64,000 bases of DNA from an uncultured Methylibium sp. (GTDB lineage: Bacteria; Pseudomonadota; Gammaproteobacteria; Burkholderiales; Burkholderiaceae_C): contig NZ_CADEFR010000001.1 of the NCBI RefSeq assembly GCF_902826655.1, positions 119,388-183,387 on the forward strand, given 5' to 3'. Positions 44,000 through 53,160 of the stretch are shown in pieces; positions within the stretch are counted from its first letter, which is position 1; each line of letters starts with the position of its first letter. Under the pieces are notes generated by a model, which saw nothing but the letters and a program-made list of their open reading frames with translations, was not told where the DNA came from and made no database searches. The position numbers and the translations under genes were made by a program.

Positions 44000-46900
44000 A
44001 TGTGGTTCACCCGCGTCTCCATCGCCAACCCGGTGATGGCCACGATGGTGATGCTGGCCTTCGTGGTGCTCGGCCTCTTCAGCTACCAGCGCCTGTCGGT
44101 CGACCAGTTCCCGAACATCGACTTTCCGACCGTCGTGGTCGCGATGGACTACCCCGGCGCCTCGCCCGAGATCGTCGAGAGCGAGGTCACCAAGAAGGTC
44201 GAGGAGGCGGTCAACACCGTCGCCGGCATCAACTCGCTGTACTCGCGCTCCTACGAAGGCACCTCGGTCGTGATCGTCGAGTTCAACCTCGACGTCGACG
44301 GCCGCAAGGCCGCCGAGGACGTGCGCGAGAAGGTCGCCGGCATCCGCCCGCTGCTGCGCGACGAGGTCGAGGAGCCGCGCGTCTCGCGCTTCGACCCGGC
44401 CAGCCAGCCGATCTTCAACGTCGCGGTGCTGTCCGACGATGGCAAGCGCTCCACCCAGGAGCTGACCACCTGGGCCACCCAGGTGCTGCAGAAGCGCCTG
44501 CAGAACGTGCGCGGCGTCGGCGCGGTGTCGGTGATCGGCGGCCTGGAGCGCGAGATCAACGTCTACCTGAAGCCGGCCGCGCTGGAGGCGCTGGGCGTCG
44601 GCGTCGACCAGGTCGTCGCGGCCGTGCGCAGCGAGAACCAGGAACTGCCGATGGGCGCGATCCGCTCGCGCGAGCAGGAGCGCGTGGTGCAGATCAACGC
44701 GCGCATGAAGACGCCCGAGGACTTCAAGGAGATCGTCGTCACGCGCAAGGGCGGCGTGCCGATCAAGCTCTGGCAGGTCGCCGACGTGGTCGACGGCCCG
44801 GCCGAGCTGGAGAGCCTGGCCCTCTACAACGGCCAGCGCACCGTGCTGCTGTCGGTCCAGAAGAGCCAGGGCGAGAACACCATCGAGGTAGTCGACGGCC
44901 TGCAGCGCGCGCTGGCCGCGGCCCAGGACGTGACGCCGCCGGGCGTGAAGCTCGAGGTCAACCGCGACAACTCGCGCTCGATCCGGGTGTCGGTCGCCAA
45001 CGTCAAGCGCACGCTGATCGAGGGCGCGGCGCTGACGATCCTGATCGTCTTCCTGTTCCTGAACTCCTGGCGCTCGACCGTCATCACCGGCCTGACGCTG
45101 CCGATCGCGCTGATCGGCACCTTCCTGTTCATGTACGCCTGCGGCTTCACGATCAACACCATCACGATGATGGCGCTGAGCCTGTGCGTGGGCCTGCTGA
45201 TCGACGACGCCATCGTCGTGCGCGAGAACATCGTGCGCCACGTGCAGATGGGCAAGAGCCCGCACCAGGCGGCGCTCGACGGCACCAACGAGATCGGCCT
45301 GGCGGTGCTGGCGACCACGCTGTCCATCGTCGCGGTCTTCCTGCCCATCGGCTTCATGGGCGGCATCGTCGGCAAGTTCTTCCACGAGTTCGGCATCACC
45401 ATCGTCGCGGCGGTGCTGATCTCGATGTTCGTGAGCTTCACGCTGGACCCGATGCTGTCGTCGGTGTGGCACGACCCCCAGGCGCATGGCCGCCACGAAG
45501 GCCCGCCGGTCACGCTGTACGACAAGACCATCGGCCGCATCACGCACGCCTTCGACCGCTTCACCGAAGGCCTGTCCGACGTCTACCGGCGCATCCTGCG
45601 CTGGTCGCTGGCGCACAAGCTGGCGACGCTGGCGGTCGCGGCGGCCACCTTCGTCGGCAGCTTCTTCATCATCCCCGTGCTGGGCGCCGAGTTCGTGCCC
45701 AAGGCCGACTTCTCCGAGACGCAGATCAATTTCTACACGCCGGTCGGGTCCTCGCTCGAGGTCACCGAGCAGCGCGCGAAGCAGATCGACGCGGTGCTGC
45801 GCGAGATGCCCGAGGTCAGGTACACGGTGACCACGATCAACAGCGGCCAGGCGCTCGGCAAGATCTACGGCGCCGTCTACGTGCGCCTGGTCGACCGCAA
45901 GGACCGCAGCCGCAGCGTGACCGACCTGGCCGTGCCGCTGCGCGAGCGGCTGTCGCGCATCCCCGGCATCACCGTCACCAACATCGGGCAGACCGACCTG
46001 GGCGGCGGCAAGAGCCTGCAGTTCTCGATCCAGGGCAGCGACCTGGCCGAGCTGGAGCGGCTGTCGAAGATCATCACCGCGAAGCTGCGCGACATCCCCG
46101 GCCTGGTGGACCTGGACAGCACGCTCAAGCCCGACAAGCCGACCGTCGCGATCGCCATGAAGCGCGACGCCGCGGCCGACGCCGGCCTGAACGTCAACGC
46201 GCTGGCGACCAGCCTGCGCACGCTGGTGGCCGGCACGACGGTCGGCAACTGGCGCGCGCCCGACGGCGAGAACTACGACGTCAACGTGCGCCTCACGCCC
46301 GACAAGCGCGTCGCGCTGTCCGACCTGCAGCACCTGCCGCTGAACGTGAGCGCTGCCGCCGACGGCTCGCCGCGCGTGGTGCGGCTGTCGCAGGTGGCCG
46401 ACGTGACGCCGTCGACCGGGCCCAACCAGATCAACCGCCGCGACCTCAACCGCGAGATCAACATCGACGCCAACGCCTTCGGGCGCAGCTCGGGCGAGGT
46501 CTCGGCCGAGATCCGCAAGGTGCTCGACGGCATCGCCTGGCCGCCCGGCTACCGCTACAGCTTCGGCGGCTCGACCAAGAACATGAACGAGTCCTTCGCC
46601 TACGCCGTCGGCGCGCTGGGCCTGGCGGTGGTCTTCATCTACATGATCCTGGCGAGCCAGTTCAAGAGCTTCCTGCAGCCGCTGGCGCTGATGAGCTCGC
46701 TGCCGCTGACGCTGATCGGCGTGGTGCTGGCGCTGCTGTTCTTCCGCTCGACGCTCAACATGTTCAGCATCATCGGCATCGTGATGCTGATGGGCCTGGT
46801 GACCAAGAACGCGATCCTGCTGGTGGACTTCGCGATCCGTTCGCGGGAAGGCACGCACGGAGCGGCGGGCGAGCACGCGCCGATGGGACGCGAGGACGCC

Positions 46901-47194
46901 CTGCTGCACGCCGCCCGCGTGCGCCTGCGCCCGATCCTGATGACGACGCTGGCGATGATCTTCGGCATGGTGCCGCTGGCCTTCGCGCTGAGCGAAGGCT
47001 CGGAGCAGCGCGCGCCGATGGGCCAGGCGGTCATCGGCGGCGTCATCACCTCGTCGCTGCTGACGCTGGTGGTCGTGCCGGTGATCTACTGCTACCTCGA
47101 CGACCTGGCCGCGTGGGCGAAGCGCCGCTTCGGCGGTCGCAGCCCGGCCCGGCCCCTCAGCGGGTCGGCGGCCCAGCCCGGCCCCGCCAAGTAG
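44000..47194 (+). CDS. HAE1-type RND multidrug efflux permease
   Basis: A 1,064-residue inner-membrane pump that uses the proton gradient. It begins MWFTRVSIANPVMATMVMLAFVVLG, has the two large periplasmic loops and twelve helices in two repeats. The segment LSLCVGLLIDDAIVVRENI contains the conserved DD of helix 4 for proton relay, and the second half contains GIVMLMGLVTKNAILLVDFA. Substrate class cannot be fixed from sequence; HAE1 members export hydrophobic or amphiphilic drugs. It forms a tripartite pump with the preceding adaptor and probably the TolC-family protein at 48.1 kb. Confidence 0.95.
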   Translation: MWFTRVSIANPVMATMVMLAFVVLGLFSYQRLSVDQFPNIDFPTVVVAMDYPGASPEIVESEVTKKVEEAVNTVAGINSLYSRSYEGTSVVIVEFNLDVDGRKAAEDVREKVAGIRPLLRDEVEEPRVSRFDPASQPIFNVAVLSDDGKRSTQELTTWATQVLQKRLQNVRGVGAVSVIGGLEREINVYLKPAALEALGVGVDQVVAAVRSENQELPMGAIRSREQERVVQINARMKTPEDFKEIVVTRKGGVPIKLWQVADVVDGPAELESLALYNGQRTVLLSVQKSQGENTIEVVDGLQRALAAAQDVTPPGVKLEVNRDNSRSIRVSVANVKRTLIEGAALTILIVFLFLNSWRSTVITGLTLPIALIGTFLFMYACGFTINTITMMALSLCVGLLIDDAIVVRENIVRHVQMGKSPHQAALDGTNEIGLAVLATTLSIVAVFLPIGFMGGIVGKFFHEFGITIVAAVLISMFVSFTLDPMLSSVWHDPQAHGRHEGPPVTLYDKTIGRITHAFDRFTEGLSDVYRRILRWSLAHKLATLAVAAATFVGSFFIIPVLGAEFVPKADFSETQINFYTPVGSSLEVTEQRAKQIDAVLREMPEVRYTVTTINSGQALGKIYGAVYVRLVDRKDRSRSVTDLAVPLRERLSRIPGITVTNIGQTDLGGGKSLQFSIQGSDLAELERLSKIITAKLRDIPGLVDLDSTLKPDKPTVAIAMKRDAAADAGLNVNALATSLRTLVAGTTVGNWRAPDGENYDVNVRLTPDKRVALSDLQHLPLNVSAAADGSPRVVRLSQVADVTPSTGPNQINRRDLNREINIDANAFGRSSGEVSAEIRKVLDGIAWPPGYRYSFGGSTKNMNESFAYAVGALGLAVVFIYMILASQFKSFLQPLALMSSLPLTLIGVVLALLFFRSTLNMFSIIGIVMLMGLVTKNAILLVDFAIRSREGTHGAAGEHAPMGREDALLHAARVRLRPILMTTLAMIFGMVPLAFALSEGSEQRAPMGQAVIGGVITSSLLTLVVVPVIYCYLDDLAAWAKRRFGGRSPARPLSGSAAQPGPAK

Positions 47195-47244
47195 CCCCGA
47201 AATAGAATGCCGCGCCCTGCGACACCCTGCCCTGCGAGACCTGC

Positions 47245-47898
47245 ATGAACATCGAACAAGCCCGCTTCAACATGATCGAGCAGCAGATCCGGCCCTGGGA
47301 CGTGCTGGACTCGTCGGTGCTGTCGCTGCTGGCCCTGGTCCGGCGCGAGGACTTCGTGCCGCCCGCGGTCCGCGGCATGGCCTTCATGGACCTCGAGCTG
47401 CCGATCGGCGAAGGCCAGCGCATGCTGGCGCCCAAGGTCGAGGCGCGGCTGCTGCAGGAGCTGGCGGTGCAGCGCCACGAGCGCGTGCTGGAGATCGGCA
47501 CCGGCTCGGGCTACATGGCCGCGCTGCTGGCGCACAAGGCGCGGCAGGTCATCAGCCTGGAGATCCGCCCGGCGCTGGCGCAGCAGGCGCTGATCAACCT
47601 GCAGCGCGCCGCCGTCGTCAACGCCGAGGTGCGCAGCGCCGACGGCGCGGGCGGCCTGCCGGCCGAGGCGCCGTTCGACGTGATCCTGCTGTCGGGGTCG
47701 GTGGCCGAGCTGCCGCAGGTCCTGCTGGACCAGCTGGCCGTCGGCGGACGCCTCGCCGCCATCGTCGGCCAGGAGCCGGTGATGCAGGCCCTGCTCGTCA
47801 CGCGCACCGCGGCCCGGGCCTTCCGGCGCGTCGAACTGTTCGACACCGTCGCGCCCCGGCTGGAGGGCGTGTCCGAGCCTTCGCGGTTCGTGTTCTGA
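47245..47898 (+). CDS. pcm: Protein-L-isoaspartate O-methyltransferase
   Basis: A 217-residue SAM-dependent methyltransferase that starts repair of isoaspartyl residues in damaged proteins. The SAM motif VLEIGTGSGYMAALLA (residues about 73-88) and the upstream LPIGEGQRMLAPKVEARLLQEL are typical. A TAGAAT -10-like element at 47203-47208 precedes it. It sits between an RND pump and tolC, an order seen in related Burkholderiales where pcm lies next to tolC. Confidence 0.9.
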   Translation: MNIEQARFNMIEQQIRPWDVLDSSVLSLLALVRREDFVPPAVRGMAFMDLELPIGEGQRMLAPKVEARLLQELAVQRHERVLEIGTGSGYMAALLAHKARQVISLEIRPALAQQALINLQRAAVVNAEVRSADGAGGLPAEAPFDVILLSGSVAELPQVLLDQLAVGGRLAAIVGQEPVMQALLVTRTAARAFRRVELFDTVAPRLEGVSEPSRFVF

Positions 47899-48061
47899 AG
47901 ATGCCGTTCATGCCCGCGTTCCGGCAGGACGGCGGCACCGGCATGCAGCCCGTCGCATGCCGTCTGGCGGCCTGCGCCGCGGCCGGCTACAACCCCGGCG
48001 CGGCGGCCCACGAGGGCGCCTCTTGCTGACCGTCATAGTCCCCACGAAGGAAAGACCCACC

Positions 48062-49426
48062 ATGTCCCTGCGCCCTCCGCTTCGCGTGACGCCCGCCGTG
48101 CAACGCCGTCCCCGCGCACAGCGCCTGCTGCGCGCCGGCCTGCCGGCCCTGCTGCTGATTGCCGCCGCGGCCGGTGCCCGCGCCCAGAGCCTGCAGGAGC
48201 TCTACGACGCGGCGCGCGGCTACGACGCCACCTACCTGGCGGCGCGCGCGCTGGCCGACTCGGCGCAATACCGCAACGAGCAGGTCAAGGCGCTGAACCG
48301 GCCCAACGTCGGCCTGTCCGCCAGCAGCACCCGCAGCGAGACCGACACCTCGCTCGGCCGCAGCGGCAGCACCACGACCGGCGCGTCGATCTCGGCCTCG
48401 CAGTCGCTCTTCAACCGCCCCAACAGCGTCAGCATCGACCAGGCCGAGAAGAACCTGGTGATCGCCTCCGCCGACCTGGCGCTGGCCGAGCAGGACCTGA
48501 TCATCCGCCTGAGCCAGGCCTACTTCGACGTGCTGGCCTCGCAGGACGCGCTGGGCACGACGCGCGCCAACAAGACCGGCATCGCCGAGCAGCTGGCATC
48601 GGCCAAGCGCGCCTTCGAGGTCGGCACCGCCACCATCACCGACACGCGCGAGGCCCAGGCCCGCTACGACCTGGCGCTGGCGCAGGAGATCGCCGCCGAG
48701 AACGACCTGCGCGTCAAGCGCATCGCGCTCGACCAGCTGGTGGGCCGCGCCGGCGTCGAACCCCGTCCGCTGCTGCTGCCGGCCCAGCTGCCGACGGTGA
48801 CCCCGGCCAACGCCGAGGACTGGGTTTCGCGCAGCGTCGACTCGCCCAGCGTGCGCAAGGCCCAGCTCGGCTACGACATCGCCCAGCTCGAGACCACCAA
48901 GGCGCGCGCCGGCCACCTGCCGACCGTCGCGCTGGTCGGCTCGGTCGGCGAAAGCCACAGCAACCGCAACACCAGCACCGGCCTGTCGGGCAACACCACC
49001 CAGGCCCAGGTCGGCGTGCAGCTCAACCTGCCGCTGTTCGCCGGCTACTCGATCCAGAACCGCGTCAAGGAGACGCTGTCACTGGAAGAGAAGTCGCGCA
49101 ACGACCTGGAGGCCGCGCGCCGCAGCGTGACGCTGGCGACGCGCCAGGCGTTCTCGAGCCTGCAGTCCGGCGAGGCCTCGGTCAAGGCGCTCGAGGCCGC
49201 CGAGGCGTCCAACAAGCTGGCGCTCGAGGCGACCCAGCTCGGCTACAAGGTCGGCGTGCGCGTCAACCTGGACGTGCTGAACGCGCAGACCCAGCTGTTC
49301 ACCACCCAGCGCGACCTGGCGCGCGCCCGCTACGACGTGCTGCTGGGCAACCTGCGGCTGCGCCAGGCGACCGGCACGCTCAAGCCCGAGGACGTGGTCA
49401 ACGTGAGCCGCCAGCTGGCCCCCTGA
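48062..49426 (+). CDS. tolC: TolC-family outer-membrane efflux/secretion channel
   Basis: A 454-residue outer-membrane protein. The N-terminal 40 residues contain a signal peptide (LLRAGLPALLLIAAAAGARA, cleavage before QSLQEL). The rest is the two-repeat OEP fold of long helices and strands (SLQELYDAARGYDATYLAARALADSAQYRNEQ; GVRVNLDVLNAQTQLFTTQRDLARARYDVLLGNLRLRQATG). AAGGAAAG at 48048-48055 supports the ATG at 48062. It is likely the exit duct for the RND pump upstream, the MacAB-type exporter and perhaps the type I system, which lacks its own channel gene. Confidence 0.93.
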   Translation: MSLRPPLRVTPAVQRRPRAQRLLRAGLPALLLIAAAAGARAQSLQELYDAARGYDATYLAARALADSAQYRNEQVKALNRPNVGLSASSTRSETDTSLGRSGSTTTGASISASQSLFNRPNSVSIDQAEKNLVIASADLALAEQDLIIRLSQAYFDVLASQDALGTTRANKTGIAEQLASAKRAFEVGTATITDTREAQARYDLALAQEIAAENDLRVKRIALDQLVGRAGVEPRPLLLPAQLPTVTPANAEDWVSRSVDSPSVRKAQLGYDIAQLETTKARAGHLPTVALVGSVGESHSNRNTSTGLSGNTTQAQVGVQLNLPLFAGYSIQNRVKETLSLEEKSRNDLEAARRSVTLATRQAFSSLQSGEASVKALEAAEASNKLALEATQLGYKVGVRVNLDVLNAQTQLFTTQRDLARARYDVLLGNLRLRQATGTLKPEDVVNVSRQLAP

Positions 49427-49440
49427 GCCGCTGATAAGCT

Positions 49441-49458
49441 CGCGCACCGTCGTGCGCG
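49441..49458 (+). terminator. GC-rich hairpin after tolC
   Basis: CGCGCAC and GTGCGCG form a perfect 7-bp stem with a CGTC loop 14 bp after the tolC stop. No T-run follows, so termination is likely but partial. A TGATAAGCT sequence just before it could be a -10 element for the next gene. Confidence 0.45.
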
Positions 49459-49476
49459 TCGCCCGTCATCGCCTCC

Positions 49477-49803
49477 ATGCCGATCGTCCGTGAGTTCCTG
49501 CCCCTCGGTCGACTGAGCCGTCTCGGCTTCTGGTGGCGCCACCTGCTGGTGCTGCCGCTGCTGCTGGCGCTGTGCATCGCCGCCGCCCGCACCCCCGGCG
49601 CGCCCTGGGACCTGCTGGCCGCCGCGGCGACGACGCTGTTCCTGGTCTCGGTCTGGGGCCGGCGGCTGCACGACCGCGATCGCTCCGCCTGGTGGCTGCT
49701 GCTGGCCGCCGTGCCGCTGCTGGGCGCGCTGTGGCTGCTGATCGACTGTGCGCTGCTCGGCTCCCGCAGGGAGCGCCGGGCGATCGACTACAGGACCGTC
49801 TGA
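49477..49803 (+). CDS. DUF805-like small membrane protein
   Basis: A 108-residue inner-membrane protein with three or four hydrophobic segments. The order LGRLSRLGFWWRHLLVLPLLL, GRRLHDRDRSAWWLLLAAVPLLGALWLLIDCALLGS matches the DUF805 (YhaH-like) family, in which the RLHDRDRS and following WWLL motif are conserved. Function of the family is unknown. The following FAD gene starts 25 bp later and may be co-transcribed. Confidence 0.85.
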   Translation: MPIVREFLPLGRLSRLGFWWRHLLVLPLLLALCIAAARTPGAPWDLLAAAATTLFLVSVWGRRLHDRDRSAWWLLLAAVPLLGALWLLIDCALLGSRRERRAIDYRTV

Positions 49804-49828
49804 ACGGTCCGGCACGAGGGAGGGCCGC

Positions 49829-52111
49829 ATGAGCACGAACCACCACGTCGTCAACGACGTCACCCAGCTCAACCCGGTGCGGGTGATGGCCATCGTCGCG
49901 CCGTCGACGATCGAGGAGGTGCAGGAGGCGCTGCGCCGCACCAGCGGGCCGGTGTCGATCGGCGGCGGGCGCTTCAGCATGGGCGGGCAGACCGCCAGCC
50001 CCGGCAGCCTGCACTTCGACATGCGCGCCATGAACCGCATCGTCTCGTTCTCGCCCGACGACCGGCGCGTCGTCGTGCAGGCCGGCGTGCGCTGGTGCGA
50101 CCTGCAGCGCTTCGTCGACCCGCACGGCCTGGCGGTGAAGATCATGCAGACCTACGCCAACTTCACCGTCGGCGGGGCGCTGGGCGTCAACTGCCACGGG
50201 CGCTACGTGGGACTGGGGCCGCTGGTGCTGTCGGTGCGGCGGATCCGCATCGTGCTGCACGACGGCACGCTGGTCGAGGCCAGCCGCGAGAGCAACCCCG
50301 AGCTCTTCTTCGGCGCCATCGGCGGCTACGGCGCGCTCGGCGTGGTGGTCGAGATCGAGCTCGACCTGGCCGAGAACAGGCGCGTGCTGCGCACCGACGC
50401 GGTGATGCCGCTGGCGCAGTACTGGTCGCACTTCAAGGACACGGTGCGCAACAACCCGAAGGCGGTGTTCCACAACGCCGACCTGTACGCGCCGCACTAC
50501 GGCACGGTGCGCTCGGTGACCTGGGTCGAGACCGACCGCAAGGCCACGACCTCGGCGCACCTGCAGGTACCGCGCAAGTCCTACCCGCTGCACCAGTACT
50601 TCCTGTGGGCCGTCTCCGAGACGCCGCTGGGCAAGCAGCGCCGCGAGAAGCTGATCGACCCGCTGCTCTACCTGCGCAAGAAGGTCCACTGGCGCAACTA
50701 CGAGGCCGGCTACGACGTGGCCGAGCTCGAGCCGCCGACGCGGCTGCACCGCACCTACGTGCTGCAGGAGTACTTCGTGCCCGTCGAGCGGCTCGAGGAC
50801 TTCGTCGCGAAGATGGCCGCGATCCTGAACCGCCATCGCGTCAACGCGCTCAACATCTCGATCCGCCATGCGATGCCCGACCACGGCACGACGCTGGCCT
50901 GGGCACCGGTCGAGACCTTCGCCTTCGTGCTGTATCACAAGCAGCGCACGCGCGAGAACGCGAAGAGCCGCGTCGGCGTGTGGACCCGCGAGCTCATCGA
51001 CGCGGTGCTGTCGGTCGGCGGCACCTACTACCTGCCCTACCAGCCGCACGCGACGGCCGAGCAGTTCCACCGCGCCTACCCGAAGGCCAGGGACCTGTTC
51101 GCGCTGAAGTGGGAGGTCGACCCGCAGTTCCGCTTCACCAACGTGCTCTGGGACAAGTACTACCGCGCCTGGCTCGACCGCTCGACGCCGGCCGCGGCCG
51201 CGGCCGCCGCCGCCGCCGCGCCCAGCGAGTTCCACCGCGTGTTCGGCGACGTGCCGCTGTCCGACGCCTTCTACCGCTTCCTGCAGAGCGTGTTCCGCAC
51301 CGTGCCCGAGGACCGCTTCCACCACCTGATCCGCGAGGCCTGCAAGCTGCACCGCGAGGAGGAAAGCGTCTACCGCTACATCCAGCAGGAGCTCGCGGGC
51401 ATCAAGCCGCCGCTGGCCGACCTGAGCTATGCGCTGCCCTCGCTCTTCAAGCAGAAGGCCGAGATGACGGCGCAGACGCTGCGCGTGCTCGACGGGCGTC
51501 GCCGCTTCGACGGCTACGCCGAGATCGGCTCCAAGGCGCGCTACTACCGCGGCCTGGCGCGCCAGCTCCAGCTCACCGGCCCGCTGTTCTTCATCGACGA
51601 GAAGCCGCCGAGCTATTCGCCGGTGGACATCATGGAGCGCGGCCAGATCGGCAAGCTCGGCCGCCACATCGACCTGGGCGACTACACGCCGCTGCCCGGG
51701 ACCATCGCCGACGCGAGCCTGGACCTCGTCGCCTGCTACGTCGGCCTGCACCACATGACCGAGGAGAAGCTCAAGCCCTTCCTCGCCTCGGTCGCGCGCG
51801 TGCTGCGGCCGGGCGGCAAGTTCATCGTGCGCGACCACGACGTCCGGCAGGAACCGATGCGCGCGCTGGTGTCGCTGGCCCACACGGTCTTCAACGCCGG
51901 ACTCGGCGAGACCTGGGAGACCAACCTCGCCGAGCTGCGCTACTTCGAGCCGGTGACGACCTGGGTCGCGCGACTGGACGCCGCCGGCTTCGACGACACC
52001 GGCCACCGCGTGCTGCAGGACAACGACCCGACCGACAACACGCTGCTGTGCTTCACGCGCCGCGGCGAGGCGACCGACACGGCGACGCCGCGCCGCGAGG
52101 CGCGCGCATGA
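49829..52111 (+). CDS. Fusion of FAD-binding oxidoreductase and SAM-dependent methyltransferase
   Basis: A 760-residue two-domain protein. Residues about 20-450 are a VAO/GlcD-type FAD oxidoreductase: SIGGGRFSMGGQTASPG is the phosphate loop, GGALGVNCHGRYVGLGPL the second FAD segment, and the substrate domain follows. The His that binds FAD covalently in many relatives (SGGH) is absent, so FAD should be non-covalent, as in DprE1. A poly-Ala linker is at about residue 453. Residues 467-750 are a class I methyltransferase: ASLDLVACYVGLHHMTEEKL and VLRPGGKFIVRDHD are clear, but motif I (YAEIGSKARYY) lacks the usual GxGxG. GGGAGG at 49818-49823 supports the start. Its stop overlaps the next gene by ATGA. 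Substrate unknown. Confidence 0.88.
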   Translation: MSTNHHVVNDVTQLNPVRVMAIVAPSTIEEVQEALRRTSGPVSIGGGRFSMGGQTASPGSLHFDMRAMNRIVSFSPDDRRVVVQAGVRWCDLQRFVDPHGLAVKIMQTYANFTVGGALGVNCHGRYVGLGPLVLSVRRIRIVLHDGTLVEASRESNPELFFGAIGGYGALGVVVEIELDLAENRRVLRTDAVMPLAQYWSHFKDTVRNNPKAVFHNADLYAPHYGTVRSVTWVETDRKATTSAHLQVPRKSYPLHQYFLWAVSETPLGKQRREKLIDPLLYLRKKVHWRNYEAGYDVAELEPPTRLHRTYVLQEYFVPVERLEDFVAKMAAILNRHRVNALNISIRHAMPDHGTTLAWAPVETFAFVLYHKQRTRENAKSRVGVWTRELIDAVLSVGGTYYLPYQPHATAEQFHRAYPKARDLFALKWEVDPQFRFTNVLWDKYYRAWLDRSTPAAAAAAAAAAPSEFHRVFGDVPLSDAFYRFLQSVFRTVPEDRFHHLIREACKLHREEESVYRYIQQELAGIKPPLADLSYALPSLFKQKAEMTAQTLRVLDGRRRFDGYAEIGSKARYYRGLARQLQLTGPLFFIDEKPPSYSPVDIMERGQIGKLGRHIDLGDYTPLPGTIADASLDLVACYVGLHHMTEEKLKPFLASVARVLRPGGKFIVRDHDVRQEPMRALVSLAHTVFNAGLGETWETNLAELRYFEPVTTWVARLDAAGFDDTGHRVLQDNDPTDNTLLCFTRRGEATDTATPRREARA

Positions 52112-53160
52112 AGCGCGCGCTGGCCGCCGCCCTGCTCGTGGCTTCGTCGCTGGCGACTCCGCAGACTCCCGCGACCGACGCTGCCGGGTCGCTGACGCCC
52201 GTCGAGCACCGGCGCACGCCGGACCAGACCTTCCTGACCTTCCCCGAGTGGTATCTGGTGCACAGCCCGGCCGAGTACGCGGCCTACCTGGGCCGCGGCA
52301 GTGCGCCCAGCGGCTTTCCGCTGTTCTCGCACATCGGCCAGTTCTGGCAGAGCTACCGCGCCGTCGGCGACGAGATCTCGAAGTACCCCTTCAACGGCGG
52401 CTACCACCTGATGGTGATGGTGATCGGAACCAGCACCACGGTCGAGTACGGCCTGAAGGGCCTGTACGAACACACCATCGGCCGGCTGGCCGAGGCCATG
52501 AAGTCGAGCGACGCGCCGCTGCCCGAGGAGCGCTTCGCCGCCGCCTACGCGCAGGCCTACGTCGACTTCATCCGCATCGACCCCTGGTATCTGTTCGACT
52601 TCTGGTCGCAGCTGAAGACGCTGTGGTCCGACGTGCCCTGGAGCGGACCCGACACGGTGCGCCGCTGGGAGCGGCGCTTCGCGCTCAGCTCCGAGCTGCT
52701 GGCCAAGGAGGGCTACGCGCGCCTCATCAAGCTCGGCACGCAGTCGATCTACGACGCGCCCAAGCCGGTCACCGCGGTCGTGCTGAGCCGGGCCGCCGCG
52801 GCCGACGCGGCGCATCCCGACTATGTGCCGCTCGCCGCCCCCGCCGGCAGCGACGCCGTGCTGGCGACGGTCCCGCGCTACGAGGCCTTCACCGCCTACA
52901 GCCGCTGGCTCGCCGGCCAGGGCATCGCCTTCCGCGAGGTGGCCGGCAACCGCGGCGACATCGTCGTGAGCCTGCTGGTGCCCGACGACTGGCGCGCCGA
53001 CAGCGCTGCGGTGCGCACGCTCTTCACGCAGCCCATCCTGACCCGCCCCGGCACGCGCCGCGTCGTGCTCGCCACGCCGGTGCCGGAGCTCGCCGCGCTG
53101 CTGCGCCAGGCCGAGTCGGCGCTGGGGCCGTCGGCGATCGAGCACGTCTACGACTTCTGA
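52108..53160 (+). CDS. Conserved-looking exported hypothetical protein
   Basis: A 350-residue protein that I cannot assign. It has a signal peptide (MKRALAAALLVASSLATPQ). The mature part begins with the striking block DQTFLTFPEWYLVHSPAEYAAYLGRG, then FPLFSHIGQFWQSYRAVGDEI and a helical region with many aromatic residues. No enzyme motif stands out. Its coding frame overlaps the fusion gene by ATGA and the following hydrolase by one base (TGATG). This tight coupling suggests a shared pathway, possibly modification of an envelope lipid or glycan. Confidence 0.75.
   Translation: MKRALAAALLVASSLATPQTPATDAAGSLTPVEHRRTPDQTFLTFPEWYLVHSPAEYAAYLGRGSAPSGFPLFSHIGQFWQSYRAVGDEISKYPFNGGYHLMVMVIGTSTTVEYGLKGLYEHTIGRLAEAMKSSDAPLPEERFAAAYAQAYVDFIRIDPWYLFDFWSQLKTLWSDVPWSGPDTVRRWERRFALSSELLAKEGYARLIKLGTQSIYDAPKPVTAVVLSRAAAADAAHPDYVPLAAPAGSDAVLATVPRYEAFTAYSRWLAGQGIAFREVAGNRGDIVVSLLVPDDWRADSAAVRTLFTQPILTRPGTRRVVLATPVPELAALLRQAESALGPSAIEHVYDF

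Noticed and set aside
42521-46909. A 1,462-codon minus-strand open frame across the RND operon
   Set aside because: Product is Arg/His/Gln/Asp-rich low-complexity, typical of an antisense frame in high-GC DNA; the plus strand encodes complete adaptor and pump genes.
47901-48029. 42-codon frame between pcm and tolC
   Set aside because: No ribosome binding site, no signal peptide or motif; related loci often have a rhodanese-like gene here, but this frame does not resemble one.
51190-51222. GCC-rich run in the FAD/methyltransferase gene as a microsatellite or frameshift site
   Set aside because: It encodes a poly-Ala linker in frame, both domains flank it in the same frame, and nothing suggests a break.
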